A model generated the notes under the pieces. It was not told where the DNA came from. It made no database searches and worked only from the letters and a program-made list of their open reading frames with translations. From an uncultured Erythrobacter sp. (GTDB taxonomy: Bacteria > Pseudomonadota > Alphaproteobacteria > Sphingomonadales > Sphingomonadaceae), in the NCBI GenBank assembly GCA_947499505.1, contig CANMOQ010000004.1, positions 62,001 to 126,000 on the forward strand: 64,000 nucleotides of DNA, in the 5' to 3' direction. Below, piece by piece: positions 36,823 through 46,244 of the stretch (position 1 is the stretch's first letter; each line of letters begins with the position of its first letter). The translations under genes and the position numbers were made by a program.

Positions 36823-38163
36823 ATGCGCTTTTCTAAGTCTGCTATTGTCGTTTCGGCAATCGGCGCTGCGCTGGCGTTCTTCGCATCGCCTGCGCCGGAC
36901 ACATCATCAAGCCATATCAGTTTTGCCGCATCGGCTGCTGCGCGAACACCGTGCGGCGGTGAGGGGCAGCGCGCCTGTATTGCGATCGTGGATGGCGGCC
37001 CGATTGGTTGCCGCAAAGGCCTCGTCGAGCGCAGCAAGAACGTCCTCGACCCCACAGCAGGATATTGCGTACGGCCTCCTAAAAATAGTTCAAAATCAAT
37101 TCTGAACAAGGCAGAGGCAGCTGCCCGGCAGTCCGCCCCATTGTTGGCCAAGGCCGCCTCTATCTGGGCGCGGTGCCCCTTTCCCGGCAATGTGCTGAGC
37201 AACCCTCACAGCACTGACTTTCACGACAGTATCCTCGCCTCCAATTGCTATGAAGAGACGATGCAACTCGCCGATGAGGCCGGGTATGACACCGTCACAA
37301 TCGGCTTTGTCAGCGGCGGCGGCATCATCATTGGTGCTGACTTCGAAAAAGGCTATGCGTTCGACGTCGCTGGGCAGCTTCCGGCATCACGCTATCGCAC
37401 CAAAGCATTTGAAATGGGAACGTTCGGCGGCGGGGCAGGTATTGTCGTCGGTTTCTACAAAGACAAAAATCAACCTGGCTCCGGCGGCATTGCTGGCAAA
37501 GCGCACGGCGCCAGCGGCGCGTTCGGCAAGGGTCTGAGCAAGGATGTGGGCGTCTGGTACGATTATAACGGGAGATATTTGGGTATCACCGTCGCTGTGA
37601 CAAAAGGGCTGGGCATCGAAGCCGCCTATGTCCGCAACGAGACGGAGGTGTGGCGCACCAATCTGACCGGTAGCGTCATCGTGCCCGCGCAAGAAAACGC
37701 CCCGCCGCGCGAGGAGCAGCCCGCCTACGTTTACAGACCGGTGCAGACCCAGCCGGGCAGCCTCGCGCAATATGAATATGCTGACCAGCAGACCGAAGTG
37801 CAATTTTGCAACCGCACACGCGAACCAGTGCACGTCGCTTTTGGCTATTACGATTGGGGTAAATATTCGCCTCGTTCCAACTGGTCTAGCGTTGGATGGT
37901 GGACACTAGACGGAGGCCGCTGTGCATGGGTCGGCCTGCCTGATCAGGCCGATGGTAGCGCCTATTTTGGCGAGATATTCGTTGTCGGAAGGAGCAGCGA
38001 AGAACGCTGGCAAGCGCGCAGCGGGATGGAGTTATGCGCACCGTCAGGTGACGCCTTCCATTTCGGCAACACCGAGGCAATCGAGTGCCACACGCGCGAT
38101 GTGATGATCGGGCAAAGATATGTGGTCGGCCCTCATACCGACAACACGATACCGTTTGAATAA
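36823..38163 (+). CDS. Exported protein with C-terminal DUF1036 domain
   Basis: A 446-residue protein. A signal peptide is followed by a Cys-rich region (TPCGGEGQRACIAIVDGGPIGC), a Gly-rich central domain of unknown type (about 160-290), and a DUF1036 domain near 340-430 (VQFCNRTREPVHVAFGYYD, GWWTLDGGRCAWV). DUF1036 usually occurs alone as a small exported protein in alphaproteobacteria. GGGGGGAAG precedes the ATG. The next gene starts 20 bp downstream, so the two are probably co-transcribed. Confidence 0.75.
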   Translation: MRFSKSAIVVSAIGAALAFFASPAPDTSSSHISFAASAAARTPCGGEGQRACIAIVDGGPIGCRKGLVERSKNVLDPTAGYCVRPPKNSSKSILNKAEAAARQSAPLLAKAASIWARCPFPGNVLSNPHSTDFHDSILASNCYEETMQLADEAGYDTVTIGFVSGGGIIIGADFEKGYAFDVAGQLPASRYRTKAFEMGTFGGGAGIVVGFYKDKNQPGSGGIAGKAHGASGAFGKGLSKDVGVWYDYNGRYLGITVAVTKGLGIEAAYVRNETEVWRTNLTGSVIVPAQENAPPREEQPAYVYRPVQTQPGSLAQYEYADQQTEVQFCNRTREPVHVAFGYYDWGKYSPRSNWSSVGWWTLDGGRCAWVGLPDQADGSAYFGEIFVVGRSSEERWQARSGMELCAPSGDAFHFGNTEAIECHTRDVMIGQRYVVGPHTDNTIPFE

Positions 38164-38182
38164 TGCTGGGAGGAACAGACCG

Positions 38183-39529
38183 ATGAAGACCTTAATTCCT
38201 ATGGCCTTGGCTGCCGGATCGCTCGCTCTCGTGCCTGCGCCAGCGCTGGCCTCTGACGGGCCGGGCGGACCTGATTTTGAGCGCGGCGAGATGCAGCTTT
38301 ATGCCTGCGAGGGTGGATTCAAAATCACGGTGACCCGGCTCCAAGTGCTGGGCCAAAGCGCCGTGCAGGTCGGCTTCCCCACCGGGCGGAATGACAATTT
38401 GGCCGCGCTCCAATTGCTGCCTGCGACCCAAACCGGCAGCGGGGTCAGATACGCTTCCGACATCACCAGTTTTCACGAAAAGGGTGATACGGCGATTTTC
38501 AGAACTGAGGCATCGGCAAAGTCTGAGGCGATACCGCCGGCCACATGCACATTGGAGCGAACGGGCCCCCCTGCCCCAGCCTCCGCAGGCAAGTTAGATG
38601 CTGTCACTCAGACCGCCAGCAATGGCAGCTATTGGGCGAAGGTCAAACCGGGCTACGGCGCCGATCCGTCCGCCCCGCCCACCTATTTCGAAATCGAAAA
38701 TGTCTGCCTCACCATCGATGGAAAACGCTTCTTAGGCATCCATCCGCCGGTGGGCGACGAACCCGCCTTTGCCATCACCGAAGACGGGCCGCTGGCGATC
38801 AATATTGGCGATGTTGATGCGAGCGCAGGTGGGCGGCACTACAAAATCACCAACCCTGAAAACGCCGACGAATTCCTGACCATGAACTTTATCGCGCCCG
38901 GCATGCGCGAGGCGGATCAGCCCAGCGCCACCGCAGGCCTCTCCAGCATCACATCGGATGATCGCCAGATCGATTGCGCCGACAATGACCAGATCGTCTA
39001 CATGGCGATGATTGATAGCGGTGGGGTCACGATCTCGTTCGAAGCGGGCGAACTGGTGTTGCGTTTTCTGGGCAACAGCCCGGACGCTGGCGAGGAGTTT
39101 CGCGGCGGATTGTTCTCGCGCTCTGCGGCGGGCGCGACCTTCGATTTCTTCGTCGATGAAGACCGGGCGAGCTTTACCGCGAGCGAAACTGGACAAATGC
39201 CGAGCGGATCAGTTGGCGTCGACACCCCGATGGAGCGCCAGCCCCCTTCGGACCCAGTCGTCTATTTCCTGGCCAATCCCGATATGCTGGCAGAGCGCTT
39301 GCCGATCCTGGCGGCCGGTGTTTCGCCAATGATCGACCGGCTGTCGCAGTGCAATCATTTCGCAGGCGAAGCCAGCGAAGACGCGGAGCGCAATCAGCAG
39401 ATTATGCAGGCTTGGGAGGAACTGGCCTGTGACGCCGTATCGGCCGAATACAAGTCAGCTTTGGCAGCAGCAGTCAATGGCAGCCCGCTTAAATTCTACC
39501 TTCAGAAAAACAGCCCCGCGTGGGAATGA
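38183..39529 (+). CDS. Exported hypothetical protein
   Basis: A 448-residue protein with a clean signal peptide (LIPMALAAGSLALVPAPALAS). No family is recognised. It is acidic, with several Cys pairs and beta-rich segments. GGGAGGAA precedes the ATG at 38183, which I prefer to a longer ORF from 38120. It follows the DUF1036 gene by 20 bp and is likely its partner in an operon. Confidence 0.7.
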   Translation: MKTLIPMALAAGSLALVPAPALASDGPGGPDFERGEMQLYACEGGFKITVTRLQVLGQSAVQVGFPTGRNDNLAALQLLPATQTGSGVRYASDITSFHEKGDTAIFRTEASAKSEAIPPATCTLERTGPPAPASAGKLDAVTQTASNGSYWAKVKPGYGADPSAPPTYFEIENVCLTIDGKRFLGIHPPVGDEPAFAITEDGPLAINIGDVDASAGGRHYKITNPENADEFLTMNFIAPGMREADQPSATAGLSSITSDDRQIDCADNDQIVYMAMIDSGGVTISFEAGELVLRFLGNSPDAGEEFRGGLFSRSAAGATFDFFVDEDRASFTASETGQMPSGSVGVDTPMERQPPSDPVVYFLANPDMLAERLPILAAGVSPMIDRLSQCNHFAGEASEDAERNQQIMQAWEELACDAVSAEYKSALAAAVNGSPLKFYLQKNSPAWE

Positions 39530-39551
39530 TCGGGGCATGACGTGTGGCTGA

Positions 39552-40427
39552 TCACTCGCTGGGCTTGGCAATGGGAGTGATGGAGACCTCCTCGCCGACC
39601 TTGGTGAAATAGGTCCAATCGCTGCCTTCGAGGAAAGCGGGTGTTTGCACGGGCACGTGCACGCCAATGGCCCTTTCTGCGTTCAGCGTGCGGTCAATCA
39701 GCAGGCCCGCCTGATCCTGCTGGAAAAACCAAAACGGGACCATCACCACATTCGTCCGCGCGCAGCAAAAGAACCGTGAATTCATGGTGAAATGCTGCGC
39801 AGCGGGATCGGCATCGCCCATATGCATTACGCGGATTGGCGCGCCTGCGGCATTGGTCGCGGAGACCCGGAAGGTGATGTTGTGCACTTCGCTGTGCCGC
39901 TCTGGCCAGCCTGCATGCGGGGTGCGCAGCGCCTCAACCACTGCGCCTGCAACCTCAATCCGCTCCGCCGCCTCGCCATTGCTGAGCGTGACGCTGGTTA
40001 TCCGCTCGGCAAAGCCATCCTGCCACAGCTCGTGGCCTCGCATCGCCTCTTCAGCCTGAGCGGGCGCAATCAATTGCACACCGGGCTGTGCGGCCATCAT
40101 GCGATTGAGATATTCAGCGGAGAAATGGTCGCCATGCGCGTGGCTGACGAAGACGGCATCAACATTGTCGTAAGGCGCGCTGCCATTGATGATCGCCTCG
40201 ATCAGAGGCTCGTCCATTTCGGCGAGCGAGCCAAAATGATTGTCATACAATGGGTCAAACAGAAACTTCGCTCCGCCCATGTTTGCGCTGACCCCGGCGT
40301 TGAGGATCGAGGTGACCGCATCCACGCGGCTGCTCTCACCAGCCGGAGCTTCCGATGCGGGTGCGGCGGAGCATCCCGCCAGCGCCAATGCTCCCAAAGC
40401 CGCTGCTAACCCTGCGCGGTAAGCCAT
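39552..40427 (-). CDS. Metallo-beta-lactamase-fold hydrolase, lipoprotein
   Basis: A 291-residue protein with a lipobox (LALAGC) and a MBL-fold domain. The metal site motif SHAHGDHF is present, with later His and Asp ligands at HNITF and HMGDAD. The fold is like UlaG-type or L-ascorbate-6-P lactonase-like hydrolases, but the substrate is unknown. I chose the ATG at 40427 because AGAGGA lies six bases upstream. It converges on the exported hypothetical protein. Confidence 0.85.
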   Translation of the reverse strand: MAYRAGLAAALGALALAGCSAAPASEAPAGESSRVDAVTSILNAGVSANMGGAKFLFDPLYDNHFGSLAEMDEPLIEAIINGSAPYDNVDAVFVSHAHGDHFSAEYLNRMMAAQPGVQLIAPAQAEEAMRGHELWQDGFAERITSVTLSNGEAAERIEVAGAVVEALRTPHAGWPERHSEVHNITFRVSATNAAGAPIRVMHMGDADPAAQHFTMNSRFFCCARTNVVMVPFWFFQQDQAGLLIDRTLNAERAIGVHVPVQTPAFLEGSDWTYFTKVGEEVSITPIAKPSE

Positions 40428-40607
40428 ACCCATTCCTCTTTCATCGATCCGTTTACGCCCAAAGGGTAGGCCGCAATCCGCAGCAGGTCCAGTTGGCGCG
40501 CGCCACCTCCCAGGCATGCGTGCGCTCAAACACGCGGGGGCATGACAAGCCCGTCCCTGCGACCTATCGTGCAGCCATCGATATTCAGCCCAAGGATTGG
40601 AGCCGTC

Positions 40608-41624
40608 TTGGACGCCCCGCAAACGCCCAGCATTGAAGAATCCACCAGTATCGACCGCGCCCAGTTTGAAAGCGCGGTGGTGCAGGCTGGCCAGCCGGTC
40701 ATCATGCGCGGATTGGTGAGTGACTGGCCGGTGGTGAAGGCCGCACAGCAATCGCCCGAGGCGCTGCGCGATTATCTGAACGCAGGATACAACGGCCAGC
40801 CGGTGGAAACCTTCGTCTCGGCGAGCGGAAATGACGGCCGCCATTTTTACGATGAGCAGATGCGCGGCTTTAACTTTCAGCGGCAAAAGGCCCCGCTGAA
40901 CGCTCTGCTCGACAAGCTGATCGAGGTTGCAGACCAGCCCAACCCGCCCGCCATTTATGCAGGCTCCGTTCCGGTGAGCAGCTGCCTACCCAGCTTTGCA
41001 GCGGACAATGCCATGCCGCTGCTCGAAAACCGGGTCGAGCCGCGTGTTTGGATCGGCAATAAGTCGCGCGTCGCCGCGCATATCGATGTCGAGCTCAACA
41101 TTGCCTGCGCCGTGGCTGGGCCGCGCAAATTCACCGTCTTTCCGCCCGATCAAATCGGCAATCTCTACATTGGCCCGCTGGAGTTCAACATGGCCGGCCC
41201 GCCCGCCAGCCTAGTCGATTTTGCCAATCCTGACTTTGAGCGTTTCCCGAAGTTCCGCAAGGCGTGGGACGCGCGCATCGAGATTGAATTGCAGCCCGGC
41301 GATGCCCTGTTCCTGCCGCCGCTGTGGTGGCATCACGTTACCGCCGACGGCGCGTTCAATATTCTGGTCAACTATTGGTGGCCCAGCGATCCGCGCGGCG
41401 TGCAAATGCCGTCCATGGCGCTGGCCATGCTCGCCATTCGGGAACGCCCCCTGTCAGAGCGGCAGGCCTGGAAGAGCTTCTTTGATCATTACGTGTTTGG
41501 CGAAGACGCACCGCAATCCGCCGACCACATTCCTGGTCATGCGCGCGGCGTCTTGGGACAGGCGGGGACAGAGCGCGACAAGACCATCATCGGCTTTGTC
41601 ATGCGCAGCCTCGGCATGCGCTAG
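40608..41624 (+). CDS. JmjC/cupin-8 family Fe(II) dioxygenase-like protein
   Basis: A 338-residue protein with the cupin-8/JmjC-type fold. The facial triad is visible as HID in VAAHIDVELNIACAV, with GPRKFTVFPP and the later His in PLWWHHVTA. Such enzymes hydroxylate protein or RNA side chains with 2-oxoglutarate. I prefer the TTG at 40608, which has GGAG five bases upstream; an ATG at 40542 with a GGGGG only one base away would add 22 residues. Confidence 0.8.
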   Translation: MDAPQTPSIEESTSIDRAQFESAVVQAGQPVIMRGLVSDWPVVKAAQQSPEALRDYLNAGYNGQPVETFVSASGNDGRHFYDEQMRGFNFQRQKAPLNALLDKLIEVADQPNPPAIYAGSVPVSSCLPSFAADNAMPLLENRVEPRVWIGNKSRVAAHIDVELNIACAVAGPRKFTVFPPDQIGNLYIGPLEFNMAGPPASLVDFANPDFERFPKFRKAWDARIEIELQPGDALFLPPLWWHHVTADGAFNILVNYWWPSDPRGVQMPSMALAMLAIRERPLSERQAWKSFFDHYVFGEDAPQSADHIPGHARGVLGQAGTERDKTIIGFVMRSLGMR

Positions 41625-41706
41625 GTCGCGCCGCTAAGCCTTGACCACACGCGCCGCGCGCCGCAATCCTAAAGCCCACACCGCCAACCCTACGAAAGAC
41701 CCGATA

Positions 41707-42825
41707 ATGCCATTTCGCATGACAGATATGGTGGGATGTGAATTCCCGCTCTTTGCCTTCTCGCACTGCCGCGATGTGGTCGCCGCGGTCAGCCGCGCAG
41801 GGGGTTTTGGCGTGCTTGGCGCGGTCAGTTTCACCCCGGAGCAGCTCGAAACGGAGCTCAAATGGATCGACGACAATGTCGAGGGCAAACCTTACGGCAT
41901 CGACGTCCTGATCCCCGAGGTGCAGGCGGTCGATCATTCGGTTAGCGCGGATGATATCGTCGCCGCGATCCCCGCGGAATACCGCGATATGACCGCCAAA
42001 ATCCTGCAAGAAGCGGGCGTCAGCCTGGATGGCACTGCGCCGCTCGGCGGCAGCCAGGCGCCCAACACTTCGCTGGGCCAGGAATTGCTGGAGGTCAGCT
42101 TCAATCACCCGGTCCGCTTGATTGCCAATGCGCTGGGCACGGCCCCGCCCGCAATGATCGAAGCGGGCAAGAAGCACGGCATTCCGGTGGCCGCATTGGT
42201 CGGCGCAAAGGAGCACGCGATGAAGCAGATCGAGGCGGGCGTTGATCTGATCATTGCCCAAGGCGGCGAAGGCGGCGGGCATTGCGGCGAGGTCAGCACA
42301 ATCGTGCTGGTGCCCGAGGTGATCGAGGCGATTGAGCGGGCCGGTGCGGATATTCCCGTGCTCGCGGCAGGCGGGATTATGAACGGGCGGCAGATGGCCG
42401 GGATGATGGCGATGGGCGCGGCGGGCGCATGGTGCGGCAGCGTGTGGCTCGCCACGCAGGAGGCCGAGACGCATGAGGTTTTCCGCGAGAAGATGATCGC
42501 CGCCTCCAGCCGCGACACGATCCGTTCCAAACACCGCACCGGCAAATTCAGCCGCCAGTTGCGATCGGGCTGGCACGCGCGCTGGGAAGAGGCTGGTATG
42601 CCCGCCCTGCCCATGCCGCTGATGATGTTGCTGTCAGAGCCAGTGCTGCGCGCGATCGACAAGGCCGCAGTAAACGGCAATGAACAAGCGCGCGAGCTAT
42701 GCTCTTACTTCGTCGGGCAAGGCGTTGGCCTCGTCACCGAAGTGCGCAGCGCAGGCGGCGTGGTGCAGGATTTCAAACAGGAATTCGCCAGCGGCTATGA
42801 GAAGTTGGCTGGCGCGCTTGAATAG
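41707..42825 (+). CDS. Nitronate monooxygenase-like flavoprotein
   Basis: A 372-residue TIM-barrel FMN protein of the nitronate monooxygenase family. It has LFAFSHCRDVVAAVSRAGGFGVLGA, IAQGGEGGGHCG, VLAAGGIMNGRQMAGMMAMGAAGAWCGS, and HRTGKFSR. It would oxidise alkyl nitronates or related substrates; many family members have unproven roles. The ATG at 41707 follows the cupin gene by 82 bp on the same strand. Confidence 0.88.
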   Translation: MPFRMTDMVGCEFPLFAFSHCRDVVAAVSRAGGFGVLGAVSFTPEQLETELKWIDDNVEGKPYGIDVLIPEVQAVDHSVSADDIVAAIPAEYRDMTAKILQEAGVSLDGTAPLGGSQAPNTSLGQELLEVSFNHPVRLIANALGTAPPAMIEAGKKHGIPVAALVGAKEHAMKQIEAGVDLIIAQGGEGGGHCGEVSTIVLVPEVIEAIERAGADIPVLAAGGIMNGRQMAGMMAMGAAGAWCGSVWLATQEAETHEVFREKMIAASSRDTIRSKHRTGKFSRQLRSGWHARWEEAGMPALPMPLMMLLSEPVLRAIDKAAVNGNEQARELCSYFVGQGVGLVTEVRSAGGVVQDFKQEFASGYEKLAGALE

Positions 42826-42851
42826 GCCGCCCAGCCAACACTCAGCGCCAA

Positions 42852-44675
42852 TCACCCGCCCTTTTGCGCCGCGATCCAGCGGTCGATCTTGGCCTCCAGC
42901 ACTGCCAGCGGCAGGCCGCCAGTGTTCAGCACCTGAGCGTGGAAATCCTTGATATCGAAGTCTCCACCCAGCTGCTCCTCAGCCCGCGCGCGCAGCTCCT
43001 GAATTTTGAGAGCGCCGATCTTGTAAGCCAGAGCCTGCGAAGGAATGGCGATGTAGCGCTCGACCTCGGAGACCACTTCGGTCCGGGTCATGCCGGAGTT
43101 TTCGAGCATGAAGTCGATCGCCTTCTCCCGGCTCCATCCTTTTGCGTGCAGGCCAGTGTCGACCACCAGACGCATCGCGCGCAGCTGCTCATCCTGCAGC
43201 GTGCCATAGCGGTTCCATGGGTCTTCAAAGAAGCCCATTTCATAGCCCAAGGTCTCAGCATACAGCGCCCAGCCCTCAACAAAGGCGGTCGTGCCGCCAA
43301 AGCGCATGAAGGCGGGCAAAGCTTCGTTTTCCTGAGCGAGACTGATCTGGAAGTGATGGCCCGGTGCGCCCTCATGCAGGTAGAGCGTCATATTGCCGGT
43401 CGTCAGGCGGCTCGGCAGGTCATAGGCGTTGAAATAGAATGTGCCGGGGCGCGACCCATCGGGTGTGCCAGCCTGATAAGAGCCGCCCGCGCTGAACTGC
43501 TCAATCGAGGGATCATACGGCTCAATCCGCAGCTCTGATTTTGGCAACAGCGAGAAATATTCGCCGATCTTCTTATCGACCTCTTTGCCGAGGTCGTAAT
43601 AGCTCTGGGTCAGCGCCTCGCGGCTCTCCGGCTTGAACTGCTCATCGGTGCGAACATAGTCGAAAAACTCGTTGAGCGTTCCTTCAAACCCAACCTCAGC
43701 CTGCACCTTTTCAAGGTCCGATTTGACCCGCGCGACTTCTTTGAGGCCCAGCTCATGGATTGTGTTCGCATCGAGCGGCAGCGTCGTCGTGCTTTCGATC
43801 AGCTGCGCATAAAGCTCCTCGCCGCCCTTCATCTGGCTGAGCCCAACGCTGTCACGGGCGACGGCGAGATATTCATCGCGCAGGAAGTCACGCATGCGGG
43901 TGTGCGCGGCGTATATCTCCTGGGTCTTCGCTTCGTAAGAGGCCGTCAGGCGCGTTTTGTCTTCCTCAGAGAAATCCTCTGGGAAGTTCTTCACCGGCCC
44001 CATGAATTGGGACTCGGCCACGGGAATGCCGATCTGAGTATCGAGCTGGGAAATGACATTGCCAATCGTCAGCTTGGTTTCCACCACGCCGCTTTCCATG
44101 CCTTCGCGGAATTTCTCAATCGCGCGGTCATTGATCGCGATGTAATCATCATGGCGCGACAGATTGTCTTCGTAATTCGCGATCGTGCGGAATGGCGCCG
44201 CGCCGGTACCGCTGGCGAAGCTAGGGTAGAAGGTGTGAAAGCCGCTGAAATGGTTGACCGGGCGCACTTCGGTGAGCGCGCGAATGCGGTCGGTGCTGGC
44301 TTTGAGCGATTGCTCCTGATTGTATTTGAACACATCATAGGCGAGCTGATCGGTGGCGGAGAGCTTTGACCGGTCGATCTGCGCGAGCAGCGCCATGTTC
44401 AATTGCGTGTCGGTGCGTCCGGCCAGGAACTGCGCATCGGTTAGGAAATCGCCAAGCTTATCCGCGTCCTTGTCATCCCCGCGAAACAGGCGCGAGAGCG
44501 GGCTGAGCGCGAGCTGGCGCTTGTCGGAATCGGCAAACAAAGCAAACAGCTTCTCGCCTTCCGTCTGCGGCTGCTCAGCGGCGGCCTCTGGCGCGGCGCT
44601 GTGATTGTCAGCCAGAGCTGGCGCAGTGGGAAGAACGAAGGCCGTCGCGGCGAGAAGTGCGGCACGAATATGCAT
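42852..44675 (-). CDS. DUF885 family exported metallopeptidase-like protein
   Basis: A 607-residue exported protein. A signal peptide (HIRAALLAATAFVLPTAPALA) is followed by a helical domain with the DUF885 signature LYLHEGAPGHHFQ, a metal-binding HExxxHH-type motif. Further on are EGWALYAETLGYEMGFF, RLVVDTGLHAKGWSREKAI and PSQALAYKIG. DUF885 proteins resemble M3-like zinc peptidases, with few tested. It lies behind the amidohydrolase gene on the same strand, 121 bp away. Confidence 0.9.
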   Translation of the reverse strand: MHIRAALLAATAFVLPTAPALADNHSAAPEAAAEQPQTEGEKLFALFADSDKRQLALSPLSRLFRGDDKDADKLGDFLTDAQFLAGRTDTQLNMALLAQIDRSKLSATDQLAYDVFKYNQEQSLKASTDRIRALTEVRPVNHFSGFHTFYPSFASGTGAAPFRTIANYEDNLSRHDDYIAINDRAIEKFREGMESGVVETKLTIGNVISQLDTQIGIPVAESQFMGPVKNFPEDFSEEDKTRLTASYEAKTQEIYAAHTRMRDFLRDEYLAVARDSVGLSQMKGGEELYAQLIESTTTLPLDANTIHELGLKEVARVKSDLEKVQAEVGFEGTLNEFFDYVRTDEQFKPESREALTQSYYDLGKEVDKKIGEYFSLLPKSELRIEPYDPSIEQFSAGGSYQAGTPDGSRPGTFYFNAYDLPSRLTTGNMTLYLHEGAPGHHFQISLAQENEALPAFMRFGGTTAFVEGWALYAETLGYEMGFFEDPWNRYGTLQDEQLRAMRLVVDTGLHAKGWSREKAIDFMLENSGMTRTEVVSEVERYIAIPSQALAYKIGALKIQELRARAEEQLGGDFDIKDFHAQVLNTGGLPLAVLEAKIDRWIAAQKGG

Positions 44676-44796
44676 GATGCGGGAGTCCCCTTAACCAAAT
44701 TTGATTGCCGGCCCGCGCTACCCCTGCCCCAATGCAAGGGCAAGGGCAAGCGCATGCCCGACCAACGTTCAATCCTGCTCGATCAATTGGTCGCGA

Positions 44797-46092
44797 TCAT
44801 TCGATCACGCGGCCGCGGACCATTACGAAATCGACATCCTCCAGCACGCTGACATCAGCCAGCGGATTGCCATCGACCGCGATGATATCGGCAGAGAAGC
44901 CCGGCGCAATCCGGCCGATCTCATCTTCCAGTCCCAGCACTTCAGCTGCGACCGTGGTAGCTGATGCCAGCACCGCGCGGTCTGACATGCCGCCTTTGCG
45001 CATCAGAGCCAGCTCGCCCGCGTTCTGGCCGTGCGGGAAGACGCCCGCATCGGTGCCAAACGCGATCTTCACACCGTATTCGTTCGCGCGCTCTACAATT
45101 GTGCCGGCAAACTGGCCAACGGCGCGGATTTTCTCCTCCACCACTGGGGTGTAAAATCCGGTGCCGAGATTGGTTTTGATCCCTTCAAACGCCATAAGTG
45201 TGGGGACCAAAGTCGTGCCGTTTGCTTTCATCGCGTCGGCTGCCGCCTTGTCGATATAGGTGCCGTGCTCAATAGTGTGCACACCGGCGCGCGCCGCAGC
45301 CTCAATCCCGCGTGCGCCATGCGCGTGGGCGGCGACTTTCAGGCCGAGCGTTTCCGCTGTGTCGACAATCGATTTCATTTCCGCATCGGTAAAGTGCGCC
45401 TCCAGGCCCCGGCCCTGCTGGCTGAGCACGCCGCCAGTGGCCGTGATCTTGATCAGGTCCGCGCCATATTTGGATGCCTCGCGCACTTTTTCAGAGCACT
45501 CGATCGGCCCGGTGCAGGTAAACCCGGAATCGAGCACGTCATTCACATGTTTGTGAAAGCCGTTGGTGTCGCCGTGTCCGCCCACAATGCTGATTGTGCG
45601 GGCGGATGTGACGACACGCGGCCCCGCCACAATGCCCTCCGCCGTTGCGCGGCGCAGCATTTGCGTGACCTGACCGGTCCGCGAGCCGAGATCGCGCACG
45701 GTGGTGAACCCAGCCAGGGCGGTGATGCGGGCGTTCTTCGCCGCGATCAGTGTGAAATATTCTGGCGGCGTGGTGGCCGCGCGCCAGAACTCGCCGCTGG
45801 GATCGCCGGACAGATGCGTGTGCAGGTCGATCATGCCGGGCAGCAACGTCTTGTCAGAGAGGTCGATTACACGGTCAACACTCAATGGCCGAGGACGAGC
45901 GTTGGCCAACACTTCAATCTCGAGGATTCTACCATCTCTGACGATCACGAGGGCCGGACCGGTCGGTTCGCTGTTCGCGTCGACAATCACATTGCCCGCG
46001 CGGATCGCAATCGTTTCAGCCGCCGCAGGCGCGCTCAGCAGTGTTACAGCAGCGATCACGGGAACCGCGAGCTTGGATAGCAATTTCATCAT
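44797..46092 (-). CDS. Exported amidohydrolase (imidazolonepropionase/prolidase-like)
   Basis: A 431-residue metal-dependent hydrolase. A signal peptide (LSKLAVPVIAAVTLLSAPAAA) is followed by the binuclear-metal barrel. It has LLPGMIDLHTHLSG, the candidate carboxylated Lys in GADLIKITATGG, AHAHGARGIEAA, and IAFGTDAGVFPHG. Exported members act on Xaa-Pro or other dipeptides. Tandem ATGs at 46092 and 46089 share an AGAGG site. It is divergent from the S9 peptidase gene. Confidence 0.88.
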   Translation of the reverse strand: MMKLLSKLAVPVIAAVTLLSAPAAAETIAIRAGNVIVDANSEPTGPALVIVRDGRILEIEVLANARPRPLSVDRVIDLSDKTLLPGMIDLHTHLSGDPSGEFWRAATTPPEYFTLIAAKNARITALAGFTTVRDLGSRTGQVTQMLRRATAEGIVAGPRVVTSARTISIVGGHGDTNGFHKHVNDVLDSGFTCTGPIECSEKVREASKYGADLIKITATGGVLSQQGRGLEAHFTDAEMKSIVDTAETLGLKVAAHAHGARGIEAAARAGVHTIEHGTYIDKAAADAMKANGTTLVPTLMAFEGIKTNLGTGFYTPVVEEKIRAVGQFAGTIVERANEYGVKIAFGTDAGVFPHGQNAGELALMRKGGMSDRAVLASATTVAAEVLGLEDEIGRIAPGFSADIIAVDGNPLADVSVLEDVDFVMVRGRVIE

Positions 46093-46244
46093 TACACCTC
46101 TCTTAGGTTTTTCTCCTGATAGGCTCGCTCTAAGCCGCGCCGCAAGCCCAACAGGTGAGAAACGAATTCGTTCAGTATTTGCCAAAGGCGTACTGAGCGT
46201 TATGAGAGGCATGTAATTTTCCACTCGTAGGGGACAATTTTCGC

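Noticed and set aside
36719..37105. Plus-strand ORF of 128 residues before the DUF1036 gene
   Set aside because: It overlaps the exported DUF1036 protein, whose signal peptide and ribosome binding site are clear.
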